Assembly (NCBI RefSeq): GCF_013141695.1
Contig: NZ_WHNY01000082.1
Location: 124,001-188,000, forward strand
From: Paenibacillus plantarum
GTDB lineage: Bacteria > Bacillota > Bacilli > Paenibacillales > NBRC-103111
DNA: 64,000 bases
Direction of reading: 5' to 3'
Of this stretch, positions 8,877-18,626 are shown piece by piece. Below the pieces are notes generated by a model. It was not told the origin of the DNA. It saw only the letters and a program-made list of their open reading frames with translations, and searched no databases. The first letter of the stretch is position 1. Each line of letters begins with the position of its first letter. The translations under genes were made by a program, and so were the position numbers.

Positions 8877-9544
8877 CTATCCCCACCACCCAGCAACTGG
8901 CGTAAAGTCAATATGGCCACAGTCCGGTCATTCGTTCCAATTTTGGCATAGATGGCACTCACATAGTTCTTGATCGTTCCTTCACTCATGAACATCCCTG
9001 CCGCTATTTCCCGGTTCGTTTTGCCCTCCAACATCCAACGCGCAACTTCCTGTTCCTTGTCGGATAAGGTGATACCATCTGCGATCGCACGTACCGAATG
9101 CTTCATGCCTTGAATCGAAGCCGAAGCGGAAGACAAACGTGCCGCTAATTTGCCTGCAATGACGGAAGGCAGCAGAAAGTGGCCCAACACCGCATCGCGT
9201 ATAGATTGTGCAAGCTTCTCACCAGGGATGTCCTTGAGCAAGAAGCCTGTAGCTCCCCCAGCAAGCGCTTCAATAATATAATCGTCATCGGCAAAAGTGG
9301 TAAGTATCAGCACCAATGTATCTGGATGTTCGGCTCGGATGTGCCGGGTGCACGCAATACCATTCATCACCGGCATCTGAATATCCATGAGCACGACGTT
9401 CGGGGATAACGTTTTGACAAGTTGAAGCGCTTCTGCGCCATCTTTGGCCATACCTACCACATGGATATCTTCTTGCAGGCTGAGAATGGTTTGCAACCCA
9501 TCCCGCATTAATGTTTGATCATCGGCTATTACGACTGATATCAC
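8873..9544 (-). CDS. NarL/FixJ-family response regulator
   Basis: A 223-aa regulator with a receiver domain (ADDQ acidic pair; phospho-acceptor Asp54 in LMDIQMPVMNG; Lys in LLKDI) and a C-terminal LuxR-type helix-turn-helix (TNREIAAGMFMSEGTIKNYV, about residues 170-190). It is transcribed first and its stop codon overlaps the TTG start of the hybrid kinase. The start used here is a GTG at 9544, because GGGAG lies 8 bases upstream and the product begins at the first receiver strand. An in-frame GTG at 9595 would add 17 residues but has no ribosome site. It is probably the partner of the kinase's HisKA_3 core. Target genes are unknown. Confidence 0.92.
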   Translation of the reverse strand: MISVVIADDQTLMRDGLQTILSLQEDIHVVGMAKDGAEALQLVKTLSPNVVLMDIQMPVMNGIACTRHIRAEHPDTLVLILTTFADDDYIIEALAGGATGFLLKDIPGEKLAQSIRDAVLGHFLLPSVIAGKLAARLSSASASIQGMKHSVRAIADGITLSDKEQEVARWMLEGKTNREIAAGMFMSEGTIKNYVSAIYAKIGTNDRTVAILTLRQLLGGGDS

Positions 9545-9642
9545 TGGATCTACTCCCTGCCTTGTTGGAATCTGCTTTCTTATCGAGTGAACCACACAAA
9601 TCCATATTTTTCAATAAAAAGGTTGTTTAATTGTTCGGAGAG

Positions 9643-9676
9643 AAAAAACCGTCAAGGCCAGCAGCCCTAACGGTTT
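9643..9676 (-). terminator. Terminator of the giant RHS gene
   Basis: On the minus strand AACCGTTAGGGC and GCCTTGACGGTT form a 12-bp stem (two G-U pairs) with a TGCTG loop, followed by TTTTTT. It starts 7 bases after the RHS stop codon and isolates that gene from the NarL/kinase pair. Confidence 0.9.
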
Positions 9677-9682
9677 CTTAGA

Positions 9683-12600
9683 TCACCATTTATATTGCAA
9701 GCATTGCTTTACTTTGGCCGCAGCTTCAAGCTTAACGGATGGTTTGAATAGATCTTTCAAGTTTTTACGCAAATCATCAAATTTGCCTTTAATGGCTGAC
9801 TTAGAAAGATCGGTGAAATCGAGCTGTACCGGTCCTGCACCTAGCTTGGCTATGAGGGATCCTTCCCCTTCTTTGCATGGATCCCATGCTTTGAAATATT
9901 TGGCCCCTAACTCACCCTTGATAGGGCCATATTGTGCTTTAGCAGCAGCTTCGAATGAAGAGCCGCCTTTGGAGAGGTCCTCGAACGGATCAACTTCCAA
10001 TCCGCCGCCTGCACCAACACCGGCTTCCACACAGGCGGATACGCCATCTTCTGTCGCACATACCTTGCCGCCAATGCCAACACCGGCATATGCGGATGCT
10101 CCGATACAGAATAAACCACAAGGATCACGCAATACGATCGGGTTGTTACTGACATAGGCGTAGACGTTCGACTCCCCGCTGTCCAGCAGAATCGGATCAC
10201 GTGCTGTCCACCTAGCGGAGACAGGGTCATAATCTCTGGCTCCGAAGTGCACAAGCCCGACAGCTCGATCCTCGAGTCCTCCTGCGAAGCCAATCTTCAG
10301 CTCGAAGCCGGGATTAGAGTCACTTAGCAATACACCGAAGGAGCTATAATGAAGTTTTTTGACAGAATCACCTTCCTCATTCAAAACTTCTCTCGGTGTG
10401 CCTACATTGTCCGTCATCACATAGTAGCGCTGACTGTCATGTTCCAAGCCGATGAGTAAACCCTCATCGTTATAGAAATAAGTCGTTAATACACCATTCT
10501 TATCAATGGAACCCGTCAGCATATGGATGAATTCTGGATGGCCATACAAGTATTTCTCCGTATCGCCGCCACCTTCCCGCGCTGTCCGTCGACCTATTGC
10601 ATCATAAGCATAGCGGTACGTATTGCCAGTGACAGTCGCTTCCAAGAGTTCCCCACGTATACCATAACGATAGGTGTCCCCTCCTCGATTCGTCAGGAAA
10701 CCGTCGGTATCAAAAGCATACCCAACTGAGCCTACGGTCTGGAGCTGCCCAATTGTATCATAACTACTCATTTCTAATGCCGAGCCATTCACCTGTTTAC
10801 TAATACGATTCTTACTGATGTCGTAAGAGTAAACTTCGTTATAGGTACCGTCTGTACCGGTTTTGAGTGAAGCCAACATTTGTCCGTCCGCATCGTAGTC
10901 ATAATGGGTTTGATTCGCTGCACCTCCGGTGAAAGTTTGCTTTTCATCAGAGAGAAGTCCTCGTGTGTCATACGTAAACTCGCTGCTAGAGTGGAGCTGC
11001 CCTCTCCATAAATAGCTGCGTTGCTCAAGTTTTCCTAGGTCATCGTAGCTATTCAGAATCTGGAATGAGCCGTCTGTGATTGAACTTATAAGGCCGCTGG
11101 TTTCATGAGTAAATTGGAACGGACCGAACTTGGTCATCTGTTCATCGCGATCCCAGCCGATCTGGGTATTTTGAACGACCGTCTTCGGCTGTCCGTAGAC
11201 CTCCTCCGTAACCGTAGTGCGGATGTTCGTGATGTTCGTCACATTGGCACCAGTATCAAAGCTATAATCGAAGGTGGCGTTCGCTACGCCTTGCAGCACC
11301 ATTTGCAAAACCTCACCCCCACCATACGTGTAGCCGACAGATTGCCTCAGATCGGGATCCCCTGCCTGCTCGCTGACCATCTGTGTGACGCGGTCGGTTG
11401 CGTCTCCGTACACAAAAGATCGGTTCAAATCAGGATCATTCATGCTCTGGATTCGCTTGCTGCCACCAGACTCAAATCCATAATCTAGCGCGCGCCCGCT
11501 GGCAAGAATCGCCTTGTCAACGAAACCAGCTGCATCGTGTGTCAGTGTAAGCCAAGGCTGCCCACCTTCCGGTGTAAACGTGTTGAATTGATTCAAATTA
11601 TTATACTGTTGCTTGTAAATGGTTCCGTCAGGCAGCGTCGTTTGCGCAGGATTACCATTCTTATCATAATCTTTGTAATATGTCTTACCACTAGGTTGTT
11701 TGATCATCGTTAGGAAGCCAGCCTCATTATACCCATATTCTTTCCGATTGCCTGTTTCATCTGTCTCCGAAACCAGCTCTCCGCCAGGATTATAGGCATA
11801 CGTGATGGAATGGGTGCCTTGCGAGATCGTCTGAAAGCGTCCATGCTCATCATACGTGTAAATGACCGACAACAATGACTGATTCGGATAGTCAACTCGA
11901 TCAATTGTACCTGTGTCGTTCAAATGAGATACCTTCACTAGACCTTCCGCAGATGTCTCCACATAAGTTCTTGCTGTCGCATCATATTTCACGGAAGACG
12001 ACGCACCATTGACCACATAAGTTTGTGTTAAGGAAGTAAAACGTCCTTGATTGTCTCTCTCCACAGCTCGCGTCTCCGAATAGGTTACAACGCGCCCATC
12101 TGGTGTGGTAATTTTCATCTGATTGAGTATGGGTGCATCCATGCCGTAACGAGGATCACTTTCGAGCTTTTGCGTGACCTTCGTGCCATCCGTATAGGTC
12201 ATTTCCTTGGATCCGTCAGCTTTATTAACCACAACAGACTTGGCACCGCCAGGCTCGGTTATCGTACGAGTGGTTTGGCTGCCAACTCTGCGGGTCTCAT
12301 AAACGGTCTGGCGGTTCGCAGCATCGGTGAATGTGACGGAAAGTCCGTCGCTTAGTTCTGTGCGTGTTAAGGTTTTTACCCCTCCAGTAGGTGTATTCGC
12401 CTGAATAAGGTAACCTTTGTCATCATAGAGATAGTCAGATTTATGCCGGTTCGGATCAGTAAATGAAGTCAGCAATCCTTTCGTGGTATACGTCATATCA
12501 TATTGATAGCCCAGCTTTCCACTTACAGTTATTAGTTGACCTAGCCCATTGACCGTCAGTTCCGTACGCTGCCCGCCTGGTGCAACAATTGCAGTAGGTT

Positions 12601-15600
12601 TGCCAGAAGCATCCCTCACGATCGTCGTCCGATTTCCGCTGCCGTCATCTAGCTGTATCAATCGCCCCTCTGTATCATAGCCGAAGCTTTGCATCACTTT
12701 GCCTGTTAAGGCATGAACAGTCTCCGTATGACGACCGTTCACGGTATCAATCTGGGTCAACGTTATTCCGTCATCGTTAGGAATGCTGGTCTTATTCACG
12801 TCAGCTCCAATTCGGAAGAAGTTAGGTGTGATTCCACGTTGGTCATACGTTCTAAACATCGGATTCCCCTTCTGGTCCACACCAATTAACTTCACGTTAG
12901 TAAGCGAAAGGTTATTTCTTTTCACAAAGGCCATAGCATCCGTCTGATCAACAAGATGAACAATTTTGTCTGGCGTTATTTGGAAAAGGGGACCTAATGT
13001 CGTGCCGACGCCATCTACCTGCATGTAGATGTTTTCCTGTCCGTCTACAAATATCTCTCGTGTTAAGAATCGCGAGTCGGTTGCGGACCTGCCATCTGAG
13101 ATGACGGGATCGAACTTGCCCATGCTTGCATCTCCGGCGATCAGCTCCAGCGATCCGTCTTTGGTTATTTTGCGAATACGGCTCTTTACTCCCCAGTAGT
13201 CATACATGTGATCTAGCACATAGAGCGTGCCATTTGGACTCGAAATCAACCTTCCGTACCCGATATTCGCTGGTGTAGCCGGACCGGTGTCAGGGCCATA
13301 TCCCGTCCTGCCTGCGTGGTATACATAACCACTTGCGTCGAGCTTATAGTATTGAATTGTCGTGATAGTACTGCTTGGATGGCTGCCTTCAAAATACAAA
13401 TTACCTTCGCTATCCGTCGCAAATGCGCTAAAGTCCCCGCCTCCAGTTTCGGTTCCCTTGGTTCCGTCTGGAATAACGGCTGAACCATAAGATCCCTTGC
13501 CGACAACACGCTTCCAATCGGAATCGTTAGGTCCTTTTTTATATATGCCTTCATACAAATAGGACAGATATAAGGTGCCATCCGGGCTCACTGTAAAAGC
13601 TTTGGGAAAGCCCTGTGAGGGGAACGTTGCCACTTTGAGCGATACATTGTCTGGTGTTACTCGTACAATCGACAATTCATTCAGTACACTATTGTTTCTT
13701 ACTAAAAAATAAAAATCCGAACCAACAATGGCATACAAAGATTGATCTACATAGTATTGTTGCTGCCCCATCTGTGGGGAGAGCGGATTGAATTGACCGC
13801 TGTCCTTCTTCTCGGTTTGCCCATCTCCATTAAGCAGTTTCTTCGTTGTATTATCAAAAATATGATGCGTATCCAAACTCCAGCCAGCAACACCTTGCTG
13901 TTCGTAAGGATTTATAGGCGAGCTTATTATCCCTTCATACGATCTCGTGACCATAATTTCCGAACTGCTTCGAGAACCGATACCCCCTCCAACAGATGGA
14001 AGTCTTGCCCAGCTCATTGCAAAGCCTTCAGCTGTTGGGTAATAAACAGCTTTATAGCGGTAACTCACCGTTACTTGATAAGGATGATCTCCGATAAGCT
14101 TGCGCCCGTATCCATCGACTCCGTCCCATTTGAACGTATACCACTGATTGAGTGTTAATGGCAGCGACTCATAGACTGATTTGCCCGCCACTTGGATGCT
14201 GACCGAAATGCCTTGTATGGATGCCGGCATCGGTGTTGATCCTGTCACTGGGAATTGGATCGTTGAACGCTCCTCATAACCTTCCGTCCGTTCACTTTGG
14301 TAACGGAGCGTATATGGCGTCCCGGGTATGGCTATCGTCTCTCCAAGTGATTGATCCTGACAACCGATGATAGAGCCAGGTTGCTTGCAGGGCTCTTCTC
14401 TTGGATCGGGTTGAGACGATTTCTTAGGTATCGGATTCGGCGGAGCGATTGCGTCACCAGGAGGTCCATAAGGCCAGTTATGATCCCATGGTGTGAAATG
14501 AGGAATGGGTACGCGCCATAAACTTTGACCTTCCGTGTATAAAGTGGCTAGCTTCTGCAATTCTTCTGCCGTGATCTTGAAGGTACTTAGCTTCGTCACA
14601 TTATCAGCAGCACCATCCCCGTCCGTATCAACCTGCGCACTGCCTGCTTCAATTCCAACAATCTGAATAATAACACCGTTCTGTGCTGGCACCCAGATCC
14701 CCGCCTTGCGATCATAATACGCATTAGGAACGGAAGTACCTACAGGGAACTCAAGAAAATTATCAACGTAGTGATACAAAGGTTGGTTAAAAGTAACCTC
14801 GGTCGCCCCCGCCGCCACGGCTTCGTCCGCTGACAGCTCGACCGCATAGGTGTAGCCGACATTCTGCGGCAGAACGCCCGGCATCGCTTCCAGTCCTCTG
14901 TTGCCGACCGTATATTCCGTCGCTCGGAAATGGATCTGCGGAAGTGGTTGAACCGTTCCATCCGGCAGTGTCATCGTGGCTGTTGTACCCTTCGGCACAA
15001 CAATTGTCGATGTTCGCTCGCCATCTTCATCTTGGACCGTAGTCCCACGAGCTACTTGGGTGTCAGTCGCGTTCGTAAGGTTTAATTCCGTCACTTTGTC
15101 ATCGTAGGCAAGCAGCACCACATCGTCCAAACTGGTATAGGTGCCCCATGTCAGTTGCTCCGGACGTTGGGCTAGCAGATAACTGGGCTTGCTGAACTGG
15201 ACTGTAAGCAAGCCTGTTCCGTTGACAACTAAATCATAGGCGCCATCTACTCGGCTTAACGTTTGACCATATTCTGGGTGATTCAGGATGCTCACTTTCA
15301 CTCCGCTTAGTGGGAGACCATCCGCATCAAGTACTTTACCGCGCAACACAGCCGAAACATCGGAACGAATCGCACCTGGGATAACCCCTGCTTGCACGGC
15401 ATTGTTGCCTGTATACAGAAATTGTGTTTGCTCAGCGAAAGAAGGTAATCTCGTCAGCGGAATATCTGGAGCTGCGGAAGCAGGATCCTCAGGAACGGCT
15501 TGCTTATTCGGCGTAAGGTTGATCGCTGCCGATTTGGCGGATTCATTGCCATTGCTATCATAGGAGGAAACGGCGAAGTTGTAAGTCGTTCCGTCCGTTA

Positions 15601-18373
15601 AACCTGTAACGGTAAAGACAGTCAACTTCTTGGCATCGCCTCTCATCTGCCAAGTATCGCCGTTGTCCGTTGATGAATAGATCTTGTAGCCCGCTAAATC
15701 GTTCTCACTGTTCGCATGCCAGATGAGTGATGTACTGCCGTCGACAGCGCTACCATTCAGACCGACGGGTGCAGCAGGTGCTGACTGATCAGCGCTGATT
15801 GGCGTGGCCGTCACAAATGCGGATTTGGCCGATTCATTGCCTGCATAGTCGAGTGCTGTTACAGCAAACGTGTATGCTTTACGGTTGGTTAACCCTGTCG
15901 CTTGATAGGTTGTTGCATATCCAGTTGAGACACCGCTACGCCAAGTCGCTGCGCCATCCTCGGAAACATAAAGCTTATACCCCGCCAAATCTTCTTCCTC
16001 ATTCGGTGACCATGTCAGTTGAATTTTGGTATCACCAACGGATGCAGTGAGCCCCACAGGTGGAGCGGGAAATTCGGTATCGGGCTCCTCTTGTGGCGTG
16101 AGTGAGACGATATTGGATTTCTCTGACTCATTATCGTGAACATCATAAGCAGTAATGGCAAAGCTGTACGTGACGCCATAGCTTAAGTTCGTGAACGTGT
16201 ACGAAGACAGATACGGATAAATTTGACCTTCATGAATCCAGTTACTCCCATCATCATCTGAAACGTAGAGGTTATATCCAGCAAGATCAACTTCGGTATT
16301 CGTTTGCCAAACTAAGTCCACCCGATCTTGACTAGTCGCACCTGCAAAACCTGCTGGTACAGCAGGAGGCGTCGTATCAGGCGTTTCCGCTCCTCCTGGG
16401 GTCAGTTCAAGAAATGTGCCTTCCGATTCTTGGCCGTCACGGTTATAAGCAGTTAGCTTAAATTGATAGGGCTGACCATTGGTTAAGCCTCCCCAAGTTA
16501 ACGTCGTATTGTTCGTCGCATCCCACTCTTCGTAATAGGATGCTCCTTCATCGTCGGCCGATGTGATTACGATCTTATAGCCTACGGTAACTGAATCGGT
16601 ATTGGGATGCCAGGTTAAGTAAACTTCGCTATCGCCAGCCGTGCCCACAAATCCTGCTGGCTTTGAAGGATTCTGTAGGCTGGGCTGCACGGCGTGTGGC
16701 ATTGATTTTGCCGACTCATTTCCAGTCTTGTCATATGAGGATACAGCATAAGTATACACGGTACCATTTACTAAGCCTGTCGCTACATAGGATGCCGTAG
16801 TAATGGCATTAGCTGCAAGTGACCACGTTACTCCCGCATCTAAGGAGACATAAACCTTATAGCCTGCTAGATCAGATTCCGTATTCGCTATCCAACTTAG
16901 CGTAGCCTGCTGGTCGCTCGGCACTACTTGAAAGCCTGTTGGTATGGCCGGTGCTGTCACATCTGTTGATCCACCACCCTGAGAGACGCCACCACCACCT
17001 GGGCTGCCGCCTGAGTAGCCTCCTACTGGACTAACAGTTCCGTCCAGTGCAGATAACCGGCCAATTTCAGCTAGTTGGCCTACGCCTGGCGCATTTACCT
17101 CTTGTTGTACATGGACGAGACGGCAAGCACATTCGTGTTTCTCGGTGTCTTCCTTCCCTTGATCAAGGACCTTCAAGATATCTTGAAGTGCGCCATTTGT
17201 GAGAAGAGAATTCGCTGTTCCAGCTTGATCCGTGTATGATTTCCAATCTTCCAACGTGAGCAAAGATAATTGGTATGTACGATTTGGCTGCACGTAAGCT
17301 TTGAAAGTCCCATCTGTTCCCGTTACTGCGAAGAATGTAGGGTTCGTTGTGAAAGTCACGATAACCCCCTGTAGAGGTTCAGCGTTCTTCCCCACTACCT
17401 TGCCCGAAAGGCTTGCAGCCTGAGCTGTTTGCACATCAACGAGTTGGCTTGGTGTGTTTAGATCCACAACTTGATAGGCTACCTCGCCGCTATCGCTAGT
17501 CGCGTTGATATCGTATGCTCCGAAAGGCAGCTTAACATCGAATACGCCAGAAGTGTTCGTCGTTCCGGCTGCTAGAAGAGCTCGCTTGCCTTTGGCATGA
17601 ATCTGAACAAGGGCTCCTTGGAGGAGCTTTCCATCAGGTTTTTTTACCGAAAGTTTTAATATACCAACAGGTTTAACCTCCAACAGTTTCCAAGCGCGAT
17701 GCAGCATGACAGCTGCTTCAGCTCTCGTTACCTGATTGTAAGGACGAAAAGTATGATCTTCATATCCTCTAACAATGGCCGCCTTGCTCATGGCCCCAAC
17801 AGCTAGCGTAGCCCATGCAGGGATAATTGACTGATCAGCAAAATCTGATGCATACGTCGCATCTAACTTTAATACGCGCTGCAACATAGCGGCAATTTCA
17901 ATCCGGGAGATCGACGCTTTAGGACGGAATGTACCATCCTCATACCCCTCGATCAGTCCGAATCCGGCTGCTTTGACAATCTCTTTGCGATGTACTTGAT
18001 CTTCAATGTCCTTGAAAATCGGATTATCGTTCTTCTGTGTAGTATCCAAACCACTGAACTCGGCAACATGCAGAAGCCAGACAGCTGCATCAGCACGTGT
18101 TAGCGGTGTACTTGACTCGAAGGCACTGCTTCCGGATTGTTTATCCACTATGCCTTTACTAAGAAGCTCCTCTATCTCTGCTTTGGCCCACACCGGAAGA
18201 AGATCTTCATCTGGGGGAGTTAGAGGCGTTGGGGTTGCATCTGTAGATGTGGTTGCAGCCTGCAGCACCTCATCCCCCATTTCAGCGTGCATCACGCCAG
18301 GCAAAGTCGTTTGAAGCAGAACAAACAAGCTGAGCACCATCGCCCAATTTCGATACCACTTACGCATTCTCAT
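9683..18373 (-). CDS. Giant cell-surface protein: SLH domains, FN3 repeats, propeller, YD/RHS repeats
   Basis: A 2896-aa secreted protein. A signal peptide (about 1-31) precedes three SLH domains (about 60-235; motifs GYEDGTFRP and GYEDHTFRP) that should bind secondary cell-wall polymer. Carboxypeptidase-regulatory-like folds follow (about 240-400), then a linker with a CxC pair and a GGSPGGGGVSQGGG tract. Five FN3 domains start near 480, 574, 677, 774 and 869, repeating the DLAGYKxYxS motif. Another regulatory-like domain lies near 1009, a beta-propeller-like stretch at about 1545-1840, and YD repeats from about 1897. The RHS-associated core (FGARDYDP, RWTARDP) ends at DPCGL near 2751. The last ~145 residues are Gly/Ala-rich with four or more Cys and match no toxin I recognise. 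The start is fixed by AGGAGG 6 bases before the ATG. No small immunity-like gene follows. Confidence 0.93.
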   Translation of the reverse strand: MRMRKWYRNWAMVLSLFVLLQTTLPGVMHAEMGDEVLQAATTSTDATPTPLTPPDEDLLPVWAKAEIEELLSKGIVDKQSGSSAFESSTPLTRADAAVWLLHVAEFSGLDTTQKNDNPIFKDIEDQVHRKEIVKAAGFGLIEGYEDGTFRPKASISRIEIAAMLQRVLKLDATYASDFADQSIIPAWATLAVGAMSKAAIVRGYEDHTFRPYNQVTRAEAAVMLHRAWKLLEVKPVGILKLSVKKPDGKLLQGALVQIHAKGKRALLAAGTTNTSGVFDVKLPFGAYDINATSDSGEVAYQVVDLNTPSQLVDVQTAQAASLSGKVVGKNAEPLQGVIVTFTTNPTFFAVTGTDGTFKAYVQPNRTYQLSLLTLEDWKSYTDQAGTANSLLTNGALQDILKVLDQGKEDTEKHECACRLVHVQQEVNAPGVGQLAEIGRLSALDGTVSPVGGYSGGSPGGGGVSQGGGSTDVTAPAIPTGFQVVPSDQQATLSWIANTESDLAGYKVYVSLDAGVTWSLAANAITTASYVATGLVNGTVYTYAVSSYDKTGNESAKSMPHAVQPSLQNPSKPAGFVGTAGDSEVYLTWHPNTDSVTVGYKIVITSADDEGASYYEEWDATNNTTLTWGGLTNGQPYQFKLTAYNRDGQESEGTFLELTPGGAETPDTTPPAVPAGFAGATSQDRVDLVWQTNTEVDLAGYNLYVSDDDGSNWIHEGQIYPYLSSYTFTNLSYGVTYSFAITAYDVHDNESEKSNIVSLTPQEEPDTEFPAPPVGLTASVGDTKIQLTWSPNEEEDLAGYKLYVSEDGAATWRSGVSTGYATTYQATGLTNRKAYTFAVTALDYAGNESAKSAFVTATPISADQSAPAAPVGLNGSAVDGSTSLIWHANSENDLAGYKIYSSTDNGDTWQMRGDAKKLTVFTVTGLTDGTTYNFAVSSYDSNGNESAKSAAINLTPNKQAVPEDPASAAPDIPLTRLPSFAEQTQFLYTGNNAVQAGVIPGAIRSDVSAVLRGKVLDADGLPLSGVKVSILNHPEYGQTLSRVDGAYDLVVNGTGLLTVQFSKPSYLLAQRPEQLTWGTYTSLDDVVLLAYDDKVTELNLTNATDTQVARGTTVQDEDGERTSTIVVPKGTTATMTLPDGTVQPLPQIHFRATEYTVGNRGLEAMPGVLPQNVGYTYAVELSADEAVAAGATEVTFNQPLYHYVDNFLEFPVGTSVPNAYYDRKAGIWVPAQNGVIIQIVGIEAGSAQVDTDGDGAADNVTKLSTFKITAEELQKLATLYTEGQSLWRVPIPHFTPWDHNWPYGPPGDAIAPPNPIPKKSSQPDPREEPCKQPGSIIGCQDQSLGETIAIPGTPYTLRYQSERTEGYEERSTIQFPVTGSTPMPASIQGISVSIQVAGKSVYESLPLTLNQWYTFKWDGVDGYGRKLIGDHPYQVTVSYRYKAVYYPTAEGFAMSWARLPSVGGGIGSRSSSEIMVTRSYEGIISSPINPYEQQGVAGWSLDTHHIFDNTTKKLLNGDGQTEKKDSGQFNPLSPQMGQQQYYVDQSLYAIVGSDFYFLVRNNSVLNELSIVRVTPDNVSLKVATFPSQGFPKAFTVSPDGTLYLSYLYEGIYKKGPNDSDWKRVVGKGSYGSAVIPDGTKGTETGGGDFSAFATDSEGNLYFEGSHPSSTITTIQYYKLDASGYVYHAGRTGYGPDTGPATPANIGYGRLISSPNGTLYVLDHMYDYWGVKSRIRKITKDGSLELIAGDASMGKFDPVISDGRSATDSRFLTREIFVDGQENIYMQVDGVGTTLGPLFQITPDKIVHLVDQTDAMAFVKRNNLSLTNVKLIGVDQKGNPMFRTYDQRGITPNFFRIGADVNKTSIPNDDGITLTQIDTVNGRHTETVHALTGKVMQSFGYDTEGRLIQLDDGSGNRTTIVRDASGKPTAIVAPGGQRTELTVNGLGQLITVSGKLGYQYDMTYTTKGLLTSFTDPNRHKSDYLYDDKGYLIQANTPTGGVKTLTRTELSDGLSVTFTDAANRQTVYETRRVGSQTTRTITEPGGAKSVVVNKADGSKEMTYTDGTKVTQKLESDPRYGMDAPILNQMKITTPDGRVVTYSETRAVERDNQGRFTSLTQTYVVNGASSSVKYDATARTYVETSAEGLVKVSHLNDTGTIDRVDYPNQSLLSVIYTYDEHGRFQTISQGTHSITYAYNPGGELVSETDETGNRKEYGYNEAGFLTMIKQPSGKTYYKDYDKNGNPAQTTLPDGTIYKQQYNNLNQFNTFTPEGGQPWLTLTHDAAGFVDKAILASGRALDYGFESGGSKRIQSMNDPDLNRSFVYGDATDRVTQMVSEQAGDPDLRQSVGYTYGGGEVLQMVLQGVANATFDYSFDTGANVTNITNIRTTVTEEVYGQPKTVVQNTQIGWDRDEQMTKFGPFQFTHETSGLISSITDGSFQILNSYDDLGKLEQRSYLWRGQLHSSSEFTYDTRGLLSDEKQTFTGGAANQTHYDYDADGQMLASLKTGTDGTYNEVYSYDISKNRISKQVNGSALEMSSYDTIGQLQTVGSVGYAFDTDGFLTNRGGDTYRYGIRGELLEATVTGNTYRYAYDAIGRRTAREGGGDTEKYLYGHPEFIHMLTGSIDKNGVLTTYFYNDEGLLIGLEHDSQRYYVMTDNVGTPREVLNEEGDSVKKLHYSSFGVLLSDSNPGFELKIGFAGGLEDRAVGLVHFGARDYDPVSARWTARDPILLDSGESNVYAYVSNNPIVLRDPCGLFCIGASAYAGVGIGGKVCATEDGVSACVEAGVGAGGGLEVDPFEDLSKGGSSFEAAAKAQYGPIKGELGAKYFKAWDPCKEGEGSLIAKLGAGPVQLDFTDLSKSAIKGKFDDLRKNLKDLFKPSVKLEAAAKVKQCLQYKW

Positions 18374-18462
18374 TTGAAACCTCCTGACCTTGTATCACTT
18401 CTCCCTTCATTATGAAGTTGCATACAGGCACGGAGTAGAGACTAATTACATAAAAATCCCAG

Positions 18463-18494
18463 TGACTCGTCATCATTCTACGAATGACAAGTCA
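18463..18494. other. Imperfect hairpin in the leader/promoter region of the giant gene
   Basis: TGACT...AGTCA forms the outer pair of arms and GTCATTC/GAATGA the inner, with a small bulge and a 3-base loop. It lies about 90 bases upstream of the RHS-protein ATG, in the only non-coding stretch between that gene and the preceding terminator. It may be an operator or an mRNA leader structure. No convincing sigma-A promoter was found around it. Confidence 0.4.
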
Positions 18495-18583
18495 TACGTT
18501 CTGCCTCTACGCGTCATGTTGCTTCTCGACTCAAGTAACTGGAGACCCCAACTATATATAGGAATTCTTTTCCCGCCAACGGC

Positions 18584-18606
18584 AAAAAGAGCCCTAAATG
18601 GGCTCT
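18584..18606 (-). terminator. Terminator of the 2-hydroxyacid dehydrogenase gene
   Basis: On the minus strand GAGCCC-ATTTA-GGGCTC is followed by TTTTT, about 20 bases past the stop codon. It separates this gene from the giant RHS gene downstream. Confidence 0.9.
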
Positions 18607-18626
18607 ATAACGTGTTGCATAAAAAA

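Noticed and set aside
9542..9595. Longer NarL-type regulator starting at GTG 9595
   Set aside because: No ribosome site, and the extra 17 residues precede the receiver fold. GTG 9544 has GGGAG at the right distance.
9683..10153. C-terminus of the RHS protein as a known polymorphic toxin domain
   Set aside because: No HNH, nuclease, ADP-ribosyltransferase or deaminase motif was visible and no immunity gene follows. Left as an unknown tail.
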